Assembly: GCA_002751075.1 (NCBI GenBank)
Contig: NAOQ01000408.1
Span: 1,151-36,484 of the forward strand
DNA from: Ichthyophonus hoferi
Taxonomy: Eukaryota > Opisthokonta > Ichthyosporea > Ichthyophonida > Ichthyophonidae
Direction of reading: 5' to 3'
Length of the DNA: 35,334 nt
Both the position numbers and the translations under genes were made by a program. Below the pieces are notes generated by a model that saw only the letters and a list, made by a program, of their open reading frames with translations, searched no databases and was not told where the DNA came from. Shown piece by piece: positions 23,760-34,249 of this stretch. The first letter of the stretch is position 1. Each line of letters starts with the position of its first letter.

Positions 23760-26472
23760 ATGGTAGCCTTCCAACGACCCAACTCTAAAGCAGTCCTCCG
23801 CTGCTGTCTGATTGTATTTTTTGCCCTACTATGGGCCAAAATAATAATTGCTACCGTATTTGGATATTATGGTAAACAAATAAAAAAAGTTCAAATAAAA
23901 GATGGTAGGCGTGCAGCATGTACACCTAGAGGCAAAGCCCTGTGGATTAGCAATACGGTGAGCAAGGGCTGTTTTCTATATATGGTTGTGTTTTGGTTTT
24001 GGCACTGGTATGTAGGCAAGCGTATATAGGTACGAACAAGTGAATGTAAATTGATTGTGAAGTGAATGTTTGCATGAATGTGTACGTATACTGGTATTGT
24101 TGTCTGCATGCCTAGGATTGACTGTATGTACCCATGTCTACTTCTTTTTATTGACAAACCAGGTTATTGTATTAAGCATCTGTATACCTACCTATACCTG
24201 TACTTATACATATACCTGTAACTATAAATAGATCTATCTCTTTCTCCTTCTGTATGACATTGCCTAACTAGCTAACTAAGGTTGATTTATGCTATATAAC
24301 CCTTTCACTCCTTACTATTAATTAATTAACATTTAACTATTCAATAGGTGGACGTTGATACATTAAGGCCATTGGTCCAATCCCGGGCTAATAATAATAC
24401 TATATTAATAACCTTTTCCTCCTCGTCCCAATCATTGCTGCTTAATAATTGGCTATGCTCTCTGAAGGTATGTGATTTGATGGTACTATGTTGCTACTGA
24501 ATAGCTCTAGAGAGTTATAATTTAGTATTACAAATCTATTTGCTTATGTATTTTCTATAGACCTTTGGGGGACACCTGCATGATTTACTCTCATTCCATT
24601 GGCGTAGCCATGGTAATATTTTTTAGTTGGTAGAATGGTTAATGGATAATTTTGATTGGATAATAGTATGGATGACGTAGACGAAGAGAATAGGCACTGT
24701 TAGATATATGGATAGAGCCAATGAGAGGACAGTGCATACATTGATGTATAGCCATATATGGTCATTAACACTCCCTCCTTCCTTGCCCACTAGTCCCACA
24801 GGGTATCTAACTTCCTAGTGGTCTCTTTTGACAACTCGACACACCAAGAGGTACAACAAATCACAGAAAGTAACCAGACATCCTTCTATGATAGCGATTT
24901 GTTTGCAGGGAAAACGGTAGGTTGATTATATATGGTATGATGTATTGTATTTTAATGCATCTATTGCCTAAGAAATATTGGCTGGTTAACATTTAAAAAT
25001 TAGTTTAATTGAAAGGGATCTTGTCTCATGGTATATTTTTATTGACAACTCCCATTGGTCCACTTTTTTAATATGGTATTTTTCTCCACCATCCCTTCCC
25101 TCTCCCTCCCCTATCTTTCATGATTTTAAACCTATCTCTACGGTTAACTTACCCAATCATATCACTCAGGTAAACTGGAGGCGTGATGCATCCAATCAAG
25201 AGGAGGTATGGAGAGAGTTAATGTCCTTCAAGGTGGCCATAGTAGAATCAATCCTGGAGATGGGGTATGATGTATTTGTGACGGATGTAGATACGTCATT
25301 ATTGCGTAATCCCTTCAATTACATCTCCTCCAATCAGGGATGCGATATGCAATTTCAGCCTGATCGCAAGGTTAGTCACTACCTATTTGTTTATATTAAT
25401 AAATGGGTGGATGTAATTGGATGCCTACTCTTGATGTATATATCTATATAGGTAGATATGGGTGTGTATTTTATAATGTTGTTTAGATATAGGCAACCAA
25501 TAATATGTTCTTTAAACTTGATGGTATGTCTAATTTTCCCCTTTCTGCACCAACCAGCCCTCCTTCTCTGGCTAACCCTCCCCCCTCCCTCCTACAGGAT
25601 AAATTCACCTTGGAGGATTACGAAGACCTCATAGCCTTTAACTGTGGAGTGTACTTTGTTAGATCCTCCCCCTCAGTTCTCCAGTTCTATAAGATCTGGA
25701 GAGATTCCTTTAATTGTGAGGTAGGTCCCCTTAGACTGTGGTTAATTAATTAATTGATTATCCTTAATAACGTATATATATATATATAGATTACTTTAAT
25801 TGTGAGGTAGGTCCCTTTGCAATATATACCCCTTTATTGGTCTTAACCCTTCTCTCTCCACCTATAGGAAGGCAATAGGGAACAGGGAGCCCTACGAGTG
25901 GCCCTAAATTACCTTATGAAGCACTATGGATGGGACCTTTATTTCCATAAAGGCTTCTCATTGGGTCCCAATACCCCTTTAACGACCAATCCAGTACCCA
26001 GCATCAACTACGGAGGCTTATTAAGGATGATTGTATCACTGCAGTTTTTAAACAGAGCCATCGAAGAGGTGTCTGAGCCTACTGAGAAGATCACATTAAC
26101 TACTTCCATACTTGACCGAGACCGAATGAGGCTACCGGAGCCCATTAAGATGTTCCCCCTTAAAATGTGTTACCTCGATCCTTCCAAGTTCCCGAATGGT
26201 GGAGCCTACTTTATTAACCATCACCAGTTTGTGGAAACGCATGGCAGGATCGCTCCCGCTGTCGTGCATACTAATTATATGAAGGTGTGTATGTGTGTGT
26301 ATGTATGGGCTAAGGAAAGTATATAATCCCTTATATATGTATACCTATCCTGATCCTGATCCTCTCTAACCTTCTCCCTCTCCCTCTCCAGGGCAAACTT
26401 GATCGTAAACTGGCCTTCATGCAGATATCAGGGGCATGGTATTTGGACGAAGTAGGTCGGTGTATTAGTTAG
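23760..26472 (+). CDS. Type II membrane nucleotide-diphospho-sugar transferase (Nucleotid_trans / GT77-like), complete, about 420 aa
   Basis: A Golgi-type glycosyltransferase that would move a sugar from a nucleotide donor to an unknown acceptor in the secretory lumen. Preferred exons are 23760-23957, 24348-24467, 24794-24916, 25170-25370, 25598-25720, 25868-26284 and 26392-26472, all phase 0 with GT-AG introns, giving 420 aa and stop TAG. A short basic N-terminus and one membrane helix (about residues 12-37) give a type II anchor. The catalytic domain has the family's NWLCSLK...VSNFLVVSFDN block (about 99-120), the metal/donor site TDVDTSLLRNPF with DVD at 186-188, NCGVYFVRSSP (about 229-239) and a C-terminal HTNYMKGKLDRK segment. 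Two further segments (24561-24610 and 25493-25523) look exon-like but do not fit the frame or family spacing. The donor and acceptor sugars cannot be read from sequence. Confidence 0.88.
25702..25817 (+). repeat. Duplicated exon end and splice donor
   Basis: About 30 bases spanning the end of the fifth glycosyltransferase exon and its GTAGGT donor (25702-25732) are repeated with three differences at 25788-25817, inside the following intron, 86 bases downstream. The second copy is preceded by a TATATATAG acceptor-like site. Confidence 0.8.
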
Positions 26473-26522
26473 TTACAACACTACTAGTACTCAGTGTATG
26501 TGACCCAGCGGTTGAATCCTAT

Positions 26523-26578
26523 ATTAGGCAGTAGATGCGTTCCAATGGGGTTGGAACGCACCTATGAATATGCCTAAT
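26523..26578. promoter_or_regulatory. Two-arm stem-loop just after the glycosyltransferase stop codon
   Basis: ATTAGGCA (26523-26530) pairs perfectly with TGCCTAAT (26571-26578), and inside it TGCGTTCCAA (26536-26545) pairs perfectly with TTGGAACGCA (26551-26560) around a five-base loop. That is 18 base pairs in a 56-base structure, 51 bases after the stop codon and hence probably in the 3' UTR. Confidence 0.75.
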
Positions 26579-28184
26579 TGGCCATTGATGCCCGCTGGTG
26601 ATGTGTATTATATTTATAGTTTATAGGTTATACCCAGCTAGGATGATCGGCCCTACCTGGAAGGTTGATGCTCCGCTTGTTGCTTTATAATTTAATTTAG
26701 ACGAACAATTGGTTGGTTCGCTTACATTGATAGACCCCCTCGCTTATAGCCAATCATTTACTCTTAATTCTTAGAACGAAATCTACTATTGTGGTATATG
26801 GTAGCCAAACATTATTACTTGTACAAAACACATTGTTATAGTTAGACTCCATAAGGTGGGCCGGTTCCCATCAATAAAATCGTTATTTTAAATATTCTCT
26901 TTGTATATTAATATTATTATTGATTTATTTTGACAATTAATAAAGACCCACCAACCAATATTGTCTATTATTTAAATAAAGTAAGGGTTCTTTTGGCGTA
27001 TTTTTTTTAAAAAAATAGTGCTAGTATCAGTAAAGTAAGTACCTACTAGCATATGTTTGGTTCCCTTCATTTTACCAACTAATGAAATACTAATGAAAAT
27101 TCACCCAATGTGGTTGGACTGTATTAATATATTTATATCATGCACAGAAAATAATATAATGCTCTTAACGTTATGCACTTTATTATTGTTTGATAGTAAT
27201 GTAGTGCTGTCTTAGACACTAAATCTTGATATTAAATTTCAAAGTGTGTTGTTTATTTATTACACTGGTAAATTAACTTTGCATTCTAGTTGATAAGTTT
27301 AAAAGGCTTAAAAGTATCACTATTAGTATTTTTAGTATTCAAAGTAACTTTTGATTGACTATTCTAGCCTTTATATTTTATAATGTAATACTTAAATATC
27401 ACGAATGGGTCTTACACTCGCCCAAGCACACTGAAGGTATATTGATGCATAAAATAAAATACCTACTTGGGGATACTATCTATAATGATTTTAATGACCC
27501 GACTTGGTTAAAATGATAATCATCTGGTTCTTCTTGAAATAGCGTCTCCTTGTTGATTTTATTCACTAAATGATTAATAAGATGGCAAATGCATTATAAT
27601 AATATTTGTTAAGTTAGGATTCATATACTAATAGATGATTGGTCCTTATTATTACAGTCTATTTGATGCTATTACGTATTATTAGTAGGAATACTACCAA
27701 ATATATACCTTTCTTTTTCTTTTTTAAAAAACAATAGCTTAAGATGTCAAGCAAGATGTCAAGATGTCAACGTGTAGATGACTGTGTGTAGATGACGATG
27801 TATCATTAATTTTGGGCATGGCAACGTTAGTAATAGCTAATTGGTTTGATCTACTTTCTATAAAAGGCAATGTAGAGACAGGCGTATATGTGGGCTCTAT
27901 CTCTGGATGTCTACTTTAGCTCCTTTAGGTGCGATATTGCTTAGGGCACAGTTTGTACGATCAGTAAGAAGTGCTATATTACTATGTAGATAATAACTAT
28001 TGTCACTATATAATATTAGTATGCAGTTTTTTGACTGTTAAACAGGTGAGAGATCTGAATACTAACTATCGTATGAGAGTGCTAACAACGAAATAGACAT
28101 TACAATAACGATGCGATTGGTAATTGTTATATATATGTAAAGTTTTGTGTTACGAGAACTTCGTAATTTTACCAATGGACGGAG
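26579..28184. other. AT-rich spacer, no gene seen
   Basis: An AATAAA at 26873-26878 could be the glycosyltransferase polyadenylation signal (about 400 bases after the stop). A small direct repeat of AAGATGTCAA / TGTAGATGAC units lies at about 27742-27796. Nothing else is recognised. Confidence 0.45.
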
Positions 28185-28325
28185 GGGGCAGCCAATGGTC
28201 TATATTAGTTATTTCTGTTTTTCTTAACAGGTGTCATATCTTATCATTTCATTACCGTCAGGAGCTGATTGTAAATATTATTATTGGCTAATGCGATCCA
28301 CTATAATTGACTGATCTTCCCGTGG
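28185..28325 (-). repeat. Copia-A LTR fragment, reverse
   Basis: The reverse complement contains ATTAGCCAATAATAAT, TTTACAATCAG and AGAAATAACTAATA, matching the Copia-A LTRs at 5610-5640 and about 5730. Only part of the LTR is present. Confidence 0.6.
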
Positions 28326-28775
28326 TGTGGTGTCTCTATCTAGATGGTAAATTAACCCAATTATTTTCTTATCTAATCTTTGGGACCGAGTGATGCTCTT
28401 GAATGGTTTACTCATTAGTAATATTCAAGGTTTGTCGAAGGGTTGTTTGCTCGGACTTGGAGTTACATAGTTTCCCGCTGATCTACTGACCTGTCAGTAT
28501 ACTTAATATGATCCTAACAAAGGTAGTTAAAGATTGAAATTTAAGTCTATTTCCTTATCCGAAGAGAACAATTATATCTTGCTCTACGTACACGACTTAC
28601 TTCTTTCAATCAGATTCATTCCTCCCTCAATGCCATAATTTGTGTATTTGCAACTTAAATACCTTCTAGCTTGGAAGCGTAGATGCTGGATCTATCGGTG
28701 AAACCCCCCAGTTGAGCTGAGGACCAATCGGTATATTACCGTGATAAATTTTATCGGATAAAATTGTCTAATAGG

Positions 28776-29040
28776 GGATTTCAATCAAAATGACAAGTTT
28801 CGAGATTAAAAAAATAATCTACCATTCAAAATTGTCTTTTTCCTGATCAAACATAAAAAAGTTCCCGATCAAAAGGAGAACAAAAAATTATAATTTTTTT
28901 TAAAATGAGAAAGATAGCTCAAAAACTATTTACATACAGATATGATATATATATATATATGGAAGTTGATCGGGAAAAATATTATTTTGATTGGTAGATT
29001 ATAATTTTTGATCCTGAAATTTATTATTTGGATTGAAACC
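28776..29040. mobile_element. Foldback element FB2, long copy
   Basis: Long terminal inverted repeats of about 56 bases: the left arm has GGATTTCAATCAAAAT and AATCTACCATTCAAAA, and the right arm is the complement of GGTTTCAATCCAAAT and AATCTACCAATCAAAA. The inner arms GTTCCCGATCAAAAGG and GAAGTTGATCGGGAA are shared with 21020-21185. There is no reading frame. This is a MITE-like non-autonomous DNA element. Confidence 0.75.
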
Positions 29041-29189
29041 TATATAATTATTGGTATCAAGTATGAATCTCTAATTAAATTATGGGCCTCAACTTCCAAT
29101 AATTAAAGCTATATCTAATTAAACAATCAAATAATGCAGCTCGCACTGCTTTAATACCCCTTATTGGCCTAGTCAGATTGTTTTACCTA

Positions 29190-29690
29190 GAGCATAAAAA
29201 TATGAACAAGGAATAGGAAAAGAACCTGAACATGGTGACTACTTAGCTGTAGGCCTGTAGCTTACTAAATGAGCTAGATAGTTCTTGATGAAATTTAGTA
29301 GAGGGCACCCGATGTAAAACAACGAAAGGCAGTTGACCAAACTGTATGTTAAATGTTCCTTCTTGCTGTGACACTGGCACTGGCTCTGTTGTATGCTTTA
29401 TATCTGGATCTATGCAGTTGTAGGCTCTGGCTTTGGCCCTGCTATAGGTCCTGGCATCTGACGTCTGGTAGCCGGCAACTGAGGTGATAAGTAGGTGTTC
29501 CCCAGTTGTTTTGCAGATTGTCTTGGCGTCACTTTGAAGCTGGAAATGTTGATATTTCAAATATGCATTTGAAAACAGCGTGTAGATGTAATAGAATTAT
29601 CTCTCCACATGTAGAGGTTAGTGGATGAACGTAAGAGCGGGTTGAAGTGGTTTCGGCATTTGCGGATCGTTGACTTAATAGAATTACTAG
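29190..29690 (+). mobile_element. Copia-B leader fragment
   Basis: It aligns with 17538-18070 (for example CAGTTGACCAAACTGTATG, ACACTGGCACTGGCTCTG and TTGTATGCTTTA are nearly identical). It is followed about 45 bases later by a Copia-B LTR, so the two are the remains of one shortened element. The segment is richer in G and C than its surroundings, and its minus strand is open for 105 codons (29243-29560). Confidence 0.7.
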
Positions 29691-29733
29691 GTTTTGGGAT
29701 CATGATAAGCTATTTAAGCTTTCTCTGCTGGCA

Positions 29734-30090
29734 TGCTGAGAATAATGAGTAGAAACAAGAGCGTTCTTGTGACCTATATTTACTTAGAAGAAGAGGGAAT
29801 ATCGGATTAAGGGACGTTTTAACGTGTCTCGTTGCCAAAACGGAGTACAGATTTTCTAACAAGTCAGCAGGACTTGCCTTAGTCGGGATGGCTAGGTAAG
29901 GTTCTAGTCGCAGAACCTCTGCCATTGGCTGGTTCTATTTTAATCGATCATCTTGCAATGCCACCATTTAACATTAAAAGATTGCACTATGTTTCCAGAC
30001 TATATTGGTAGTAATAATGGCTAGAAATTTTAAATAATTACAGCAATATAAAAAAAATATCCAAATTATTTAAATATTCCTGTTTTAACA
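29734..30090 (+). repeat. Copia-B LTR
   Basis: A 357-base LTR starting TGCTGAGAATAATGAGTAG and ending TATTCCTGTTTTAACA. It aligns with 12572-12981. It probably served as the right LTR of the fragment beginning at 29190. Confidence 0.75.
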
Positions 30091-30343
30091 AATTAAAATG
30101 ATTATAGCAGAGAGATAGACTTTACAACTAGAATCCCCAATCACGGATAGCATAATAATAGTAATGAGTCAAGTCGTTAGGACTGAGAATCATCCTGTGT
30201 CTAATATTTTAACAAAACACAATCACACTACCCGGCTAGCCCGGCCAGGCCACGTTGTTGATAGTTTGTTTACTATTACTATATATTACTATATATTACT
30301 ATATTAATAATACTATATTATTATTAATCACCCCTTTCTCACT

Positions 30344-32680
30344 ATGCCCTCCTTTACCTTTGTTAAAATCCCTTCTGATGACACTCTACCTCTAGTAGAG
30401 GAGACATTAGAATATGAGGCAGAAAAGGACGTACAATGTTTAACAGAGCACCTACAGGTAAGAGGGCTATAGGGGGCTACATAGAATAGGGCAAGACCAC
30501 TGCGTAGTTATACACATACATAGTAATACATACTAGGTAGGGGAGAGAGGAAAGAAAAAGAATATAGGTATGTATATATGTAGACAATTATATACATATA
30601 CATTGTATTATGTATATAAATGTCTACACCTATACTATCATGCCTACCTAACATCTACCTAACTCTATCTCTGTGGAGTGGTTTTAGAAATATTTCAGGG
30701 GGGTGTCTGGAAGAGCCAACAAGGCAGCAGAGCAAGAACAATTTAGGGCCCAGGTTGAGGGGGAGATGAAAAAGAATGCGGCTAAGACAGGGGGACCAGT
30801 GCCAGTACTCACTGACGATATGTTGGCTATGTTAGGGAACATGCAGACTGTAGACATCGTCACCCTGCTTACTCCCACGCCTGCCTCTGATTATGGTGTG
30901 TATATATATTTCTATCTGTCTATTTATCTACCTATTTATTCATCACTCTTTCCCTCTCTCTCCCCCCCTCTCTATCACTGATAGTATTTGCCCTCATCCG
31001 CCCTGTATTAACCTCTCTCTCTTTTACTAATAACCAGAAATGATCAGTTTGTATGTAGATGATCGTGGTGTTGCTAAGGACCTACCAACCAATAGGAGGG
31101 CAAGTGAGATGCTTGGTGCATGCGGCCGCCCTACTGATGTTAAAGGTATTTAAAGGTGATGGTTGAATGGCATACATATACAAGCTTACACTATCACATC
31201 TCCTATTACCAATTACTGTACTATATACCCAATCACCTCTTCTATTTCTAATTACACCAATTACCCCTATCCTACCCTATAGGTGATGCCTTTATTGCCA
31301 GAGTAGTAGAAGACCCTCAGGGCGATAGGTTTGAACGACTAGACTTTACATTAAAGGATTGTAGTGGAGATGCGCCCTGGATAAAGAAGGCCCAGGTAGC
31401 CAATACCCAAGGTATGTTATGGTATAGTGTAGTGTATTGTTATTGTATTATAGTATAACATAGTATAGTATAGTATAGTGTATTGTATTATAGTATAGCA
31501 TAGTATAGTATAGTATAGTGTATTGTATTGTATTGTATTATGTATTATAGTATAGTCTATTATAGTATATTGTGTTGGTATTGTATTATAGTATAGTGTA
31601 TTGTGTTGTGTTGTATTATAGTATAGTATAGTCTATTACATTATAGTTTATTGTGTTGTATTCTATTGTACGATAATATAGTCTATTATATTGTATTATA
31701 GTATAGTGTATTGTATTGTATTGTATTATAGGAGGGCTTATTGTATTGGATTGTACTGTATTATGTTATAGTATATTATATTACACTGTACAATACACCA
31801 TAGCAAATAACATTTCCATGACATAATCTATACACATACTTACACATATACCTATACCTATCTATACTTCTGCCCATTCCTATACATAACATATACCCCT
31901 ACCCCTACCCCTACCCTATATATATATATATATATGGTGTTTTAGGGGCTAAGAATATGGCGACCTCACCGCAATGTGCCAACTATTACTGTAGTCAGCC
32001 TGGTAAATTACACTGTGGAGCATGCAAGAAGGCCAACTATTGGTGAGTGCAGGGGGGGGGGGCTATGGGGGGATCTACGGGTATGTATTATATATAGCTC
32101 TAAATAGGAGGTAGCGTATATAGGGTAGAGTATAGTGTCTATAGAGTTTCAGGATATATAAGATATATGGGATGTAGGGTATATAGGTTATATTGGGTAT
32201 AGGTTATAGAGTATAGAGTGTAGAATATAGGGTGTAAGGTATAAAATATAGGATATAGAGTATAGGGTATGGAATATAGGGTATAGAGTATAGGGTATAG
32301 GGTTTAGGGTATGGAATATAGGGTATAGAATACAGAACATAGGTTATAGGGTATAGGGTATAGAGTGTGGAATATAGGGTATAGAGTATAGAGTATAGGG
32401 TTTAGAATATAGGGTATAGAGTATAGAATATAATGTATAGTATAGTGTAGGGTATAGAGTATATAGAAGGTAGGATGTATCATTAGAGTGGATGAGGGTA
32501 TGAGAGGAATTGATTGATAGTCAGCATTATAAGGTGGGTTTGGTATTGGTAGAGTGTATAGTATATACGATATGATATAGTCTTAGATATACTATCAGTG
32601 CTAACTAATTGGGACTCAGCTCTGCCGCGTGTCAGAAAGAGGATTGGAAAAGGCATAAAGGAGATTGTGTTAAGAAGTAA
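30344..32680 (+). CDS. MYND zinc-finger protein of an unassigned family, complete, 6 exons, 238 aa
   Basis: Exons are 30344-30457, 30688-30895, 31038-31145, 31283-31411, 31946-32042 and 32620-32680, with GT-AG introns and phases 0,1,1,1,2 that all match, giving 238 aa and stop TAA. The C-terminus is a textbook MYND finger: Cys197, 202, 210, 213, 219, 223, His231, Cys235. MYND fingers usually bind proline-rich partner peptides. The N-terminal 190 residues have a charged helix-like part (about 45-65) and an acidic-aromatic segment with RLDFTLKDCSGDAPWIKKAQ (about 161-180) that I associate loosely with uncharacterised MYND proteins of algae and simple animals. There is no SET domain, so it is not a SMYD methyltransferase. 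The start ATG is the first in the exon, just after an AT-rich leader. Function unknown. Confidence 0.9.
31420..31800. repeat. TAGTATAG / TTGTATTG simple array in MYND-gene intron 4
   Basis: Degenerate 5-mer based units (GTATA, TATTG) fill most of intron 4 (31412-31945), followed by a CCCTA run (about 31894-31917) and (TA)n before the acceptor. Confidence 0.85.
32100..32465. repeat. TATAGGGTATAGAG minisatellite in MYND-gene intron 5
   Basis: Units of about 7-14 bases of the type TATAGGG / TATAGAG / AATATAGGG fill intron 5 (32043-32619). Similar motifs in reverse orientation lie at about 8240-8290, in the SEC22 intron between 8195 and 8327. Confidence 0.85.
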
Positions 32681-34249
32681 ATGATTGGCTGATGGTGTTA
32701 TCACATGAAGCACACCAATGGCGTGATTTATAAATCAGTGCTGCCTTCAGTCTAAACTATCTATAGGATCATAGATCCTCCAATGCTTGAGAACCTTTTA
32801 TGTAGATGTAGCATGTAGGATGGAAGAGGTTATGTCAATGGCGTAGGGAGGTAAGGGGTATAAGCTGGACTGCATTTTACATTATATGTTAGTACATAGA
32901 TAAGTATGTGTGCCCTAATTTATAACAGCTGGGTGCTATTGGTTGTATATAATGAAATAAAATGATTGGCGCTACATCTTTTTAATTAGTTAGAGTGGCT
33001 TTACCTTAACCCCAGAGAAACCATAAAAGGATAATAGATTAGCAGGATAGTATATATCTTAGATACGTGATGTATGTATTGCAACATATTGTCATTAGGT
33101 GTTAACTACATCTTGCCATGGGTTTAATTCTAATTAATTATAATATAATATGTAATGTGACAGGTCAACTGCCTTTAATTTATTGGTAGATAATTATAGG
33201 AATCAGTTTTCCCCACCAGGTCCAATCATATCATACTTGGTGTCTGGATGTAGACCAATAGATGTGTGTATGCTGTTTACATTTTATTTATACTCCCTAA
33301 TACTAGGGAATAATTGGTTAATCATTTTGTTTCCGATTCCTTTGATTTCCCTCTTGGTTAAATAATACTAGACAGCCAATGGAACTAATATACCTTAGTT
33401 ACTGATATCAATAATGGATGACCTATGTACACAATATTCTCTTTTCACGGGACATGGCGGCTTGTCTGAACCAATCGCCAATTATAAACCATTATCAACA
33501 TAGAAGCAGTTGATTAACTCGTCAACAAGACTGGAATTACTCTAATTAGCCCATACCGATAATCTATTGGTTGCTATATATGACCAGAGAATATTCATCT
33601 AATTGTCTTGCTAATTAAATTATGACGTAACCACCTTTGAGACAGACCACTATATAATATACATAGTATATAGCCATATATTGTATAACATCATATATAT
33701 ATACTGGTTAAGGATAGATGATTATATATAGATAGCCATATATGGTATTTATTGCACAGGAAACACCTGCCCGGTGCATGTTATGATCATGACACGACTG
33801 ACGGCTCTGTTTTATGCCTTAATGTAATTTGATTCGGCTAATAATAATATTCTATCATCTTTTTTAATTGGTTGTAATGGCAATTTACCAATATATTTTT
33901 AATATCTATTGTTCTAATAATCCACATAAACAAAAAATATTTCTTTGCAAAAGAATAAATTATTTAAACTGTAGTTTATTTTTACTGCTCTCTATCCATC
34001 TCTTTCTTTTAATTTGCTCAAGGCAATCGGTCTGTGGCGATTACTTAATCAGAAGGGCTCACAAGTTAAAAAGAACCGACCAGCAATAAATCAATAAAGA
34101 ACTTTGAAGCATTGCGTTTTGGAGGAATCACACCAATCAGGTAGCTGATATCCAACCTTAATACTACTTTAAAATTAGTATTTAATAGACTAGCCTATTA
34201 AGGGAGGCAAAGGTTTAAGAGTAATTACTAAACAATAATACTATACCTA
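32681..34249. other. CCAAT-rich spacer after the MYND gene
   Basis: AATAAA at 32956-32961 may be the MYND-gene polyadenylation signal. Seven CCAAT/ATTGG pentamers fall within 33182-33570. Open frames of 60-73 codons (33183-33365, 33868-34089) show no known motif and are hydrophobic or lysine-rich by composition. Confidence 0.5.

Noticed and set aside
24752-24761. Perfect CArG box CCATATATGG, also at 33736-33745
   Set aside because: At this base composition two or three CC(A/T)6GG matches are expected by chance in 35 kb, and neither is at a known promoter.
32281-32320. TTTAGGGT-like words resembling telomere repeat
   Set aside because: They are variants inside the TATAGGG intron minisatellite and not runs of TTAGGG.
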